Source: Nostoc sp. S4 (GTDB lineage Bacteria; Cyanobacteriota; Cyanobacteriia; Cyanobacteriales; Nostocaceae). From it: a stretch of DNA of 64,000 nt. Where the stretch lies: positions 62,001-126,000 of the forward strand of contig JAQYWR010000013.1 of the NCBI GenBank assembly GCA_029379225.1, in the 5' to 3' direction. Below are positions 57,585 to 64,000 of the stretch, one piece after another (positions within the stretch are counted from its first letter, which is position 1; the number at the start of each line of letters is the position of its first letter). The notes under the pieces were generated by a model, which was not told where the DNA came from, searched no databases, and saw only the letters and a program-made list of their open reading frames with translations. A program made the position numbers and the translations under genes.

Positions 57585-57830
57585 CTACTCGTCGTAAACT
57601 CGGCATTCAATTGCATCTGGGTTATCATCACAATACTGTTCAAAAGAGTTTTTTGGCTTGGTTTGACGCTTGTGGGAGGCTTCGGCTCGCAATTCTTCTA
57701 CTGCATCCCAGGCAGCAGCACACTCTGGTGAGTTACTACCTTTGATATCACAGACACTACGTGCATCTTCCACTTCTTGTTGAATTTTTTCTTGGATATC
57801 GCCCTTTGGTGTTCCTTGAATGTTGGTCAT
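57585..57830 (-). CDS. cp12: CP12, Calvin-cycle regulator
   Basis: A small, largely disordered protein that in the dark bridges GAPDH and phosphoribulokinase into an inactive complex, switching off carbon fixation; thioredoxin reduces and releases it in light. Both redox pairs are present: C27/C37 in VCDIKGSNSPEC and C67/C76 in YCDDNPDAIEC, flanking the core AWDAVEELRAEASH (40-53). The terminal CRVYDE tail, which enters the GAPDH active site, is intact. 81 residues is normal. It stands alone with a 374-bp upstream region shared with the divergent FIST gene. Confidence 0.97.
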   Translation of the reverse strand: MTNIQGTPKGDIQEKIQQEVEDARSVCDIKGSNSPECAAAWDAVEELRAEASHKRQTKPKNSFEQYCDDNPDAIECRVYDE

Positions 57831-58204
57831 TGTTTTAGTCTCGTTGTGTGTTGTTACTACTAGTATAGAAAAACTTCAAAAATAGCAGTTTTTGGTTTTA
57901 TTACTAACCATTTTAACCACTTGGCTGAGAATTAAGTTAGCCTTTGAGCTTATTGATTTGGAGCCAACATAGCAAACTGCCAGATGTATAATGCATTCAC
58001 CTTTATTTTTTAAGATTTTATGGAATCAGTACTACAGATAGATAATCATACAATATATTTAGATGCATGTATTAGGGAATGACAACCCCAGTTTCGTGAA
58101 ATGGCGAATACAAACAACTGGGGTCAACTCTTGTAGAATGCAATTCTTCGCAAAATGAAAAATCAAAAACTACTAGCCTAAGAAGCAAAAAAAGCCTAAA
58201 ACTC
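57831..58204. promoter_or_regulatory. Divergent promoter region of cp12 and the FIST gene
   Basis: 374 bp, AT-rich, with no recognised regulatory motif beyond its position between divergent starts. Confidence 0.45.
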
Positions 58205-59437
58205 ATGGCACAAATGCAGTGGGCAAATGCCCTATCAACCCATCATTCATTGGAAGCAGCAGTTGCAGATGTAGTACAACGAGCTGTCTCGTCGTTAACA
58301 GCGCCTGCGGATTTAGGGCTGGTATTCATTTCGTCTGCTTTTACGAGTGAGTATTCTCGACTATTACCTTTGTTAGCTGAGAAGCTTTCTGTGCCGGTGC
58401 TAATTGGCTGTAGTGGCGGAGGTGTGATTGGGACAACAGTTAAAGGAGAAATCCAAGAATTAGAAGCTGAACCAGCTATCAGCCTGACTTTAGCCCACCT
58501 TCCAGGCGTGAAGGTTCAAGTGTTTCATGTTGTTGCAGAAGAATTACCAGACTTAGACAGTCCACCGGATGCTTGGCTTGATTTGGTTGGTTTACCATCA
58601 TCACCGACACCCCAGTTTATTTTACTGTCTAGTTCCTTCGCCTCTGGAATTAACGATTTGTTGCAGGGGCTAGATTTTGCTTATCCAGGATCGGCGATCG
58701 TGGGGGGACAAGCTAGTGGTGGGGGTATGGGTGGTCGTGTTGCTCTATTTTGTAAGGATGACAGCAGCTATTTGGGTCAAAGCTTGTATCGTGAGGGCAC
58801 TATTGGCATAGCTTTGACTGGGAATATTGTTTTGGAAACGATTGTTGCCCAAGGATGCCGACCTATTGGCAAACCTTTGCAAGTCACGAAAGCCGATCGC
58901 AACATCATCATCGAATTAGATGAGCAAGTACCTTTAATAGTATTACGAGATTTAATTGCCAGTCTTAGCGAAGAGGAACGTACTTTAGCACAACACTCTT
59001 TGTTTGTGGGTGTGGCAATGGATGAATTTAAGCTGGCTTTACAACAGGGAGACTTTTTAATTCGCGGTATTCTTGGTGTAGATCCGACAGCAGGAGCGAT
59101 CGCAATTGGCGATCGCGTTCGTCCTGGACAAAGGCTACAATTCCACCTGCGCGATGCTCAAGCCTCAGCCCAAGATTTAGAATTACTTCTCCAAAGTTAT
59201 CAAGACCAACGCAACGCCGAACCCTCTGCCGTAGCTGCTTTGATGTTTGCCTGTGTGGGAAGAGGCGAAGGACTGTATGGTAAACCTAATTTTGATTCAG
59301 AACTATTTAGGCAATACCTCAAAGATATTCCTGTAGGCGGCTTTTTCTGTGGCGGTGAAATCGGCCCTGTTGGTGGTAGAACTTTCTTACACGCTTACAC
59401 TTCCGCATTTGGAATTTGTCGGCAAAATCAATCATGA
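58205..59437 (+). CDS. FIST-domain protein
   Basis: A 410-residue protein with FIST_N (about 25-225) and FIST_C (about 235-395) domains, a predicted small-ligand sensor module. Landmarks are DLGLVFISSAFTSEYSRLLP, LIGCSGGGVIGT, FAYPGSAIVGGQASGGG, and near the end CVGRGEGLYGKPN followed by GGFFCGGEIGPVGG. FIST domains are usually linked to histidine kinases or cyclases; here the protein is stand-alone, as is common in cyanobacteria. No signal peptide. Possible signalling partners such as cyaC are 10 kb away, and no link is implied. Confidence 0.93.
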   Translation: MAQMQWANALSTHHSLEAAVADVVQRAVSSLTAPADLGLVFISSAFTSEYSRLLPLLAEKLSVPVLIGCSGGGVIGTTVKGEIQELEAEPAISLTLAHLPGVKVQVFHVVAEELPDLDSPPDAWLDLVGLPSSPTPQFILLSSSFASGINDLLQGLDFAYPGSAIVGGQASGGGMGGRVALFCKDDSSYLGQSLYREGTIGIALTGNIVLETIVAQGCRPIGKPLQVTKADRNIIIELDEQVPLIVLRDLIASLSEEERTLAQHSLFVGVAMDEFKLALQQGDFLIRGILGVDPTAGAIAIGDRVRPGQRLQFHLRDAQASAQDLELLLQSYQDQRNAEPSAVAALMFACVGRGEGLYGKPNFDSELFRQYLKDIPVGGFFCGGEIGPVGGRTFLHAYTSAFGICRQNQS

Positions 59438-59560
59438 GTGGGGCTGGGGACTGGGGAGTACGACTAGAAAATAAATATTTAGAAATACTTTCTCACTCAG
59501 TATCCAATCCCCAATCCCTAATTCCCAATCTAAAATCCAAAATTGAATGGCTCCTAACTC
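59438..59560. repeat. Repeat tract between convergent FIST and phosphoesterase genes
   Basis: tggggctggggactggggag and atccaatccccaatcccta are opposite-strand members of the heptamer family and can pair into a hairpin between the two convergent genes. Confidence 0.65.
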
Positions 59561-60682
59561 TTAAACTAGCAAAAGTGTGCTGTTATTATCAATCAAAGTC
59601 AGAGTTTCACCAGTAGGGATGCCTGGATTAAGCTGAGATGCACCATAAGTCTGAATGTAGCGCTGCACTTCTATTGGAAAATGTGGGTAGTCTAACACGG
59701 CATCGCCATCGGCAATAGTCGCCCAAAAGTCGCGCAAACTAGGAGCTAATTCTTTTGCCTGCGATAATGGCAAGTTTAAGGGAGAGTTAGTTAGTAGTTT
59801 GATTAAAAAGGGAAAAGAGCGATCGCCCATCCACTGTCGTGATGACTGTTGTAAGTTGGGGAAATCAGGTACTGACTCTACTCTATAAGATAAAATTTGT
59901 AACCATTCTCTACCCTGGTTATCTCGATTGAACTCCAGCACTCGATAAGGGTGAGGATAGCTAACCAAAGAACCAGTGGTAATATCATATACTCCGTCTG
60001 AGTAAGCAACGTCCTGAACATGCAAATGCCCGGTAAACACTAGCTTTACTCCGTAACGCTTGAGCAACTCCAACATTTGGGCTGAATTTGCCAACATATA
60101 GCGATTTGCTAGTGGGTGGTTCGATTGATTGGGCAAATGTTCGACCACATTATGATGCACCATCACCAAAATTAATTCATCAGCAGACGCCGATAGCACA
60201 TCTTCTAACCAGCGTAGCTGTTTGGTATCTAAACATCCCACCTGCTCGCCTTGGTCATTAAAAGAGTTAGAATTCAATCCAATCAACTTCACTCCCGGTA
60301 ACAACTGACGAATGTAGTACATTTGTTGTGGGTCGTCATAGCCACATTTAGTGTAATAGTAGGGAAAATCTGCAAAAGCAATTGATTGGCGATCGGCGAA
60401 TAGTACAGGAACGTCATGATTGCCAGGAACAACATAGACGGGAAAAGGTAGCTGAGCTAAGCGTTGTTGCAACCAAGCGTGATTTTCCGGTTCGCCGTGC
60501 TGAGTTAAATCTCCTGGTAACAACAGGAAATCTAAATCGAGCTGTGTTAAATGTTGTAGTACACTTTCAAACGCTGAAATACTGACTTCCACTAGATGAA
60601 ACCGACTAGGATGATTCCAGATTGTGTGGGGAAGTGCCAGGTGTAAGTCACTGACTACCGCAAAGCGAAAATTGAGAGTCAT
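59561..60682 (-). CDS. Calcineurin-like metallophosphoesterase
   Basis: A 373-residue phosphoesterase with the full metal-site series: VVSDLHL (8-14), LLPGDLTQHGEPE (about 54-66), VPGNHD (about 85-90), MVHHN (about 172-176) and FTGHLHVQD (about 216-224). The GDLT and GHLH spacing resembles the CpdA/Icc branch, which includes cyclic-nucleotide phosphodiesterases; a cyclase gene (cyaC) lies elsewhere in the window, but the link is only suggestive. The C-terminal 110 residues are an extra domain without recognised motifs. Cytoplasmic. Confidence 0.9.
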   Translation of the reverse strand: MTLNFRFAVVSDLHLALPHTIWNHPSRFHLVEVSISAFESVLQHLTQLDLDFLLLPGDLTQHGEPENHAWLQQRLAQLPFPVYVVPGNHDVPVLFADRQSIAFADFPYYYTKCGYDDPQQMYYIRQLLPGVKLIGLNSNSFNDQGEQVGCLDTKQLRWLEDVLSASADELILVMVHHNVVEHLPNQSNHPLANRYMLANSAQMLELLKRYGVKLVFTGHLHVQDVAYSDGVYDITTGSLVSYPHPYRVLEFNRDNQGREWLQILSYRVESVPDFPNLQQSSRQWMGDRSFPFLIKLLTNSPLNLPLSQAKELAPSLRDFWATIADGDAVLDYPHFPIEVQRYIQTYGASQLNPGIPTGETLTLIDNNSTLLLV

Positions 60683-60916
60683 CGATTTATGAAAATGTTA
60701 AAACGAGGAGCTAAAACAAGTCTTTTCCAAAAAGTATAACCCTTACTCAATGTCGGTGCAGAGGAATAAGTATACTTAACATTTGTACACATTTAGCATC
60801 AATTACACGCTATAGTAACAACTAACTTTAATACTTATGAAATACATTCAACCTGCATAAATTAAATAAAAATTTGATTACTAAAAATTATGAATTACTA
60901 ATCAGGAGAGCAAATT
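60683..60916. promoter_or_regulatory. Divergent upstream region with trmB ribosome binding site
   Basis: AT-rich. aggaga at 60904-60909 is well placed (7 nt) before the TTG at 60917 and decides the trmB start. Confidence 0.6.
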
Positions 60917-61564
60917 TTGGCAGCAGTCCGAGTTCGCCAGCATGTTAATCCACTTGGTAAAAAGTATCAAACACCAGCAAGTCCCCTTGACTGGGAAAAA
61001 GTTTATGCCAAGCCAAATCAATCACTACATCTAGATATTGGCTGTGCTAAAGGACTATTTTTATTGAATATGGCCAAGATAGAACCAAACTGGAATTTTT
61101 TGGGCTTAGAAATTCGGGAACCGCTTGTGCTGGAGGCGAATAAGTTGCGTTCTCAGTTAGGTTTAACAAACCTGCATTACTTATTTTGTAATGTGAATAA
61201 TTCATTGGAGTCGCTTTTATCTTCCCTGCCTTTGGGAAGTTTACAGCGGGTGACAATTCAATTTCCCGATCCTTGGTTTAAAACCCGCCATGCTAAACGC
61301 CGTGTAGTCCAACCAGAACTAGTGGCAGAACTAGCGAATTATCTTGCAGTTGGGGGGGTTGTATTTCTGCAATCAGATATGAAATTTATTGCGGTGGAAA
61401 TGCGCGATCGCTTTGCTGCTCATCCAGCTTATCAGAAAATTGGTACAGGAGAATGGTTGCCTGAAAATCCCCTACCAGTCCCCACAGAACGAGAAATATA
61501 TACTCAAAACAAGGGTGAACCTGTTTATCGAGCTTTGTTTGAAAAGATTAGAATTTCAGACTAG
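60917..61564 (+). CDS. trmB: tRNA (guanine-N7-)-methyltransferase
   Basis: TrmB methylates G46 of tRNAs with SAM. Landmarks: LHLDIGCAKGLFLL (SAM motif, about 38-51), LGLEIREPLV, and the hallmark QFPDPWFKTRHAKRRVVQPE (about 114-133). 215 residues is the normal length. The start is TTG at 60917, supported by aggaga 7 nt upstream and by the AAVRVRQHVNPL N-terminus matching family members; there is no in-frame ATG before the conserved core. It is followed by a 446-bp AT-rich gap, so it is unlikely to be in an operon with the RiPP-like genes. Confidence 0.95.
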   Translation: MAAVRVRQHVNPLGKKYQTPASPLDWEKVYAKPNQSLHLDIGCAKGLFLLNMAKIEPNWNFLGLEIREPLVLEANKLRSQLGLTNLHYLFCNVNNSLESLLSSLPLGSLQRVTIQFPDPWFKTRHAKRRVVQPELVAELANYLAVGGVVFLQSDMKFIAVEMRDRFAAHPAYQKIGTGEWLPENPLPVPTEREIYTQNKGEPVYRALFEKIRISD

Positions 61565-62010
61565 TATACTGTGGTACAAGCTAGGTTAGCATAGCTAGCT
61601 GTGCCAACCTACAAATTGCTGTATCTCATGTTATTGGCAACTGCTATAGTACTATAGAGTCAAGTATTACTTGTTATCTTGTGGTTAAACATTGCCTACA
61701 GATTGAGTAAAAGTTTGGGACTTAAATGTTTTATTATGGGTCGAAAAGTTAATAAAATCTCCCATAATAATTGCTGTAAAAGCTTTTCACTAGAGTAATT
61801 CATAGATATAGAAGTTAGACAAATAAATAGTTTTAACTAAAAACTATCAATTTATTATTTGGTGACAAAAAAGTTATATTTGTGTCTGGTATAAAATATA
61901 TAAAATACACTTAAATCATTTCGTTGATGCGTAAAATATAAACAGATTTGGTAATTACAGTAATTTGTAATTCAGCCTATATCTAGTTATATATTTTGAG
62001 GAAAAGCACA
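61565..62010. promoter_or_regulatory. 446-bp AT-rich region upstream of the RiPP-like precursor gene
   Basis: ggttagcatagctagctgtgccaacct (61583-61609) forms a hairpin that may end trmB transcription. The rest is very AT-rich, as expected of a promoter. A purine-rich ribosome binding site (gagga, 61998-62002) precedes the ATG at 62011 by 8 nt. Confidence 0.5.
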
Positions 62011-62259
62011 ATGGAAAGGAAAAATTCAAATATTCGATTGGAAATCAACAATCTAATTGATGACGCTGTTAGCAATGCAGTGGCACGACGGAACTTAGGT
62101 GAGGATTCAGAAGATGCTTTGCTAAATCTGTCTGATGAAGAAACGGCAAACGTTGAAGGTGGTATCGCAAGTGTTTCTCTAGTGAGAATACCGATTATTT
62201 GTGGATTGATTGCACTACCACCACTGCTACCACAAATCAATCAAACATCAGTTTATTAA
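62011..62259 (+). CDS. Candidate RiPP precursor peptide with double-glycine leader
   Basis: An 82-residue peptide. Residues 1-51 look like a leader: charged and helical (LEINNLIDDAVSNAVARR), then LLNLSDEETANVEGG, the LSDEE..V.GG pattern of leaders cut by C39-type proteases. Residues 52-82 would be the core: a hydrophobic stretch with Ser53, Ser55, Cys64, Thr79 and Ser80 plus several Pro and Ile. One Cys with several Ser/Thr allows at most one lanthionine-type link, so other chemistry is possible. The ATG at 62011 has gagga 8 nt upstream; an in-frame TTG at 61996 is less likely. Followed by a hairpin and two genes on the same strand. Confidence 0.6.
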   Translation: MERKNSNIRLEINNLIDDAVSNAVARRNLGEDSEDALLNLSDEETANVEGGIASVSLVRIPIICGLIALPPLLPQINQTSVY

Positions 62260-62308
62260 GTTAGTAATTAGTATTAAAATCTTGCACATTTAATTTGCTT
62301 ATTTAGGT

Positions 62309-62353
62309 TGATGGAGACGAGTTTAACTTAAAACTAGCTGTAAATCTCCATCA
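62309..62353 (+). promoter_or_regulatory. Hairpin between precursor gene and the next gene
   Basis: Perfect 9-bp arms tgatggaga (62309-62317) and tctccatca (62345-62353), with an inner agttt/aaact pairing in the loop. No T-run follows. It is placed to stabilise the precursor mRNA or partly terminate before the downstream genes. Confidence 0.5.
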
Positions 62354-62386
62354 GCTTAAAAATACAATTCATTATAGGTTCAATTT

Positions 62387-62824
62387 ATGGAAGACATAGC
62401 TATAGAAAAGACTACACTTTGCCCTAGTGCCAGACCAGAATGGCAGGATAGTGTTGTTTTCGGCGTCGTTGGTGGCACAGTCACAGAACCCCGCGTAGCT
62501 TATCTCAAGCAGCCACAAGCTGTCACAGATGAACTGATAGCAAAAGCTGCTCCAGTAACACCCACAGAAATTTTTCGCACGGCGGCACCCTGTGCAACTA
62601 AAAGTTGTCAACATTTTGATGGCAAAGATTGTCGTCTGGCAATGCGAATTGTAGAAAGCTTTCCAAAGGTAGTAGAGGATTTACCACCTTGTTCCATACG
62701 CCGAGATTGTCGCTGGTGGCAACAAGAAGGCAAGGCAGCTTGTATACGCTGTCCGCAAGTGATTACAGATAATTACAATCCTTCAGAATTACTAGTAAAA
62801 GTAGCAACACCAACTATTAGTTAG
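62387..62824 (+). CDS. Cys-rich 145-aa protein in the RiPP-like cluster
   Basis: Begins MEDIAIEKTTLCPSARPEWQ and continues with VVFGVVGGTVTEPRVAYL. The second half has seven Cys in two groups: C69-x4-C74-x7-C82 and C102-x5-C108-x10-C119-x2-C122, plus C12 near the start. This looks like a metal- or Fe-S-binding module. I recall similar cyanobacterial proteins, sometimes labelled 'nitrogen fixation protein', but I do not trust that label. Its position between the precursor and a kinase-like gene (96 bp downstream) suggests a role in peptide maturation or its regulation; this is inference. Confidence 0.7.
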   Translation: MEDIAIEKTTLCPSARPEWQDSVVFGVVGGTVTEPRVAYLKQPQAVTDELIAKAAPVTPTEIFRTAAPCATKSCQHFDGKDCRLAMRIVESFPKVVEDLPPCSIRRDCRWWQQEGKAACIRCPQVITDNYNPSELLVKVATPTIS

Positions 62825-62920
62825 CGGTACTAGTTTTAAGATTCCTTGCTAGAACAGCCTGTGGTAGTAACTCAACTACCACGGTTTTCTTTAGATCAAA
62901 GGTTGATACATTTAAAGCTT

Positions 62921-64000
62921 ATGACATTTATCTTAAACTCCCATAATGTTGTTGATTATTTAGTTGAACAAGGGTTATGTAAGCAGTCTGACAAACTACT
63001 GACTACAGTGGAACCAGTTGTAGCTAAGAACTTTAATTTATTACTAAGTTTACCAGGCGATCGCCAGCTTTTAGTTAAGCAAGAACGACACGACAGGGAA
63101 GGCAAAGCCGCTGGTGAGTTTTTCAGGGAGTGGCAAATTCAAGAGTTATCACACCGATTTCCAGAACTTAACCACTATCGCCAATTTTTGCCAGAAGTAC
63201 TGCATTTTGATGCCGAGAATTCCATTATTGTCTTCAGATATCTGGATGACTATCAGGATTTAATGGATTTCTATGCTCAAGAAAATAGCTTTCCTACAGA
63301 AATCGTTAGGGTCATAGGCACTATTTTAGCAACCATCCACCGTGATACTTATAATCACCAAGAATATCAAGATTTTTTCTCTCAAAAACAGCATAATCTT
63401 GTAAAAGACCAAGTATCGCATTTGATCCAGAGATTGGAACAAATTGAACCAGAAATTTTTGCTTCGGTGCCTGATGATGGGTTAAGATTTTTTGTCCTTT
63501 ATCAGCGATTTGATAGTTTGAGTAAGGCAATTACTGAACTGGGTAACGCTGTAAATCCCTGTTGTCTGACTCACAACGATCTAAAACTAAATAATATTCT
63601 TTTGCAAAACGATTGGCAGAATTCAAGTAACAGTATTGTGCGGCTAATTGATTGGGAACGCTCTACTTGGGGAGATCCTGCTTCTGATTTAGGAACACTC
63701 ATTAGCAGCTATGTGCAAATCTGGTTAAGTAGCTTAGTTATTAGTAATTCTTTGAGCATTGAAGAATCTCTGCGTTTAGCAATAACGCCTCTAGAACTTC
63801 TTCAGCCTTCAATTGCTACATTAACTCAAGCTTATTTCAACACATTTCCAGAAATTGTACAATACCGCCCTGATTTTTTGCTACGGGTGTTACAATTTGC
63901 AGGTTTTGCTTTGATTCAACAGATTCAAGCTGTGATTCAGTATCAAAAATCTTTTGGAAATATAGAAATTGCCATGCTTCAAGTTGCTAAAGCGTTATTA
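62921..64000 (+). CDS. Aminoglycoside-phosphotransferase-like kinase, partial at right edge
   Basis: The ATG at 62921 opens a frame of 360 codons that is still open at the window end. Motifs of the APH/choline-kinase fold are clear: an ATP-binding Lys in RQLLVKQER (about 48-56), the catalytic loop THNDLKLNNILLQ (H-x-D-x4-N), and the metal Asp in LIDWERSTWGDPASDLG. The N-terminal VVDYLVEQGLC and the context next to a leader-type peptide recall the APH-like kinases (LxmK type) of class V lanthipeptide clusters, which act with a HopA1-like lyase. The expected lyase gene would be to the right, outside the window. A plain small-molecule kinase remains possible. Confidence 0.8.
   Translation, partial: MTFILNSHNVVDYLVEQGLCKQSDKLLTTVEPVVAKNFNLLLSLPGDRQLLVKQERHDREGKAAGEFFREWQIQELSHRFPELNHYRQFLPEVLHFDAENSIIVFRYLDDYQDLMDFYAQENSFPTEIVRVIGTILATIHRDTYNHQEYQDFFSQKQHNLVKDQVSHLIQRLEQIEPEIFASVPDDGLRFFVLYQRFDSLSKAITELGNAVNPCCLTHNDLKLNNILLQNDWQNSSNSIVRLIDWERSTWGDPASDLGTLISSYVQIWLSSLVISNSLSIEESLRLAITPLELLQPSIATLTQAYFNTFPEIVQYRPDFLLRVLQFAGFALIQQIQAVIQYQKSFGNIEIAMLQVAKALL

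Overview
This window looks like chromosomal DNA of a filamentous, probably heterocyst-forming cyanobacterium (Nostoc/Anabaena/Calothrix type). The evidence is the very frequent HIP1 octamer (GCGATCGC), the intergenic tracts of short degenerate repeats of the 'actaatgac' and 'ccccaat' type seen in Nostocales, and the gene set: CP12, a CrtR-type carotenoid hydroxylase, a CyaC-type hybrid-kinase adenylate cyclase, an atpD-atpC pair separated from other ATP synthase genes, and several cyanobacterial conserved proteins. Assignments come from reading translated sequence and recognising motifs. No search was run.

Layout. 1-17.8 kb is mostly housekeeping: the edge of a DUF262 gene, pheS, surE, an MBL hydrolase, ribF, a MoxR ATPase, a membrane-anchored dihaem cytochrome c, secA, atpC/atpD, a SirB1/TPR protein, an SRPBCC protein, a large MscS-like channel and a VOC protein. 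17.8-24.2 kb is accessory DNA. It begins with a MITE-like element and a decayed DUF4276 gene. Next come a TIR protein with a C-terminal GIY-YIG-like domain, a divergent ribbon-helix-helix regulator with a palindromic control region, an unrecognised 165-aa protein, and a 1188-aa WD40 / Ras-like GTPase / zinc-ribbon / TIR fusion. This looks like an anti-phage or cell-suicide island.

24.7-44 kb holds a DUF697-type GTPase, a flotillin-like SPFH protein, glmU, an HD-GYP response regulator, mnmD, a two-domain rhodanese, a predicted outer-membrane barrel, a FecR-domain protein with a minisatellite tail, glutathione reductase, a YqiA-like esterase, hisC and a GNAT acetyltransferase. 44.5-61.6 kb holds cyaC, a TonB-like Pro-rich protein, tRNA-Gly(UCC), an M61 peptidase, pyruvate kinase, crtR, two small cyanobacterial proteins, cp12, a FIST protein, a metallophosphoesterase and trmB.

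The right end (62.0-64.0 kb) is the most novel-looking part. It has an 82-aa peptide with a double-glycine leader end and a short hydrophobic core, then a Cys-rich 145-aa protein, then an aminoglycoside-phosphotransferase-like kinase that runs off the edge. This resembles the start of a RiPP cluster, possibly like the kinase/lyase systems of class V lanthipeptides; the decisive downstream genes are outside the window.

Repeats shape the region. Two copies of one MITE-like family (17.9 and 36.0 kb) and two elements with related termini (7.1 and 34.0 kb) are visible. Short repeats have apparently entered coding regions in frame (ribF, cyaC, the cytochrome gene) and create false upstream start codons before atpC, mnmD and hisC.
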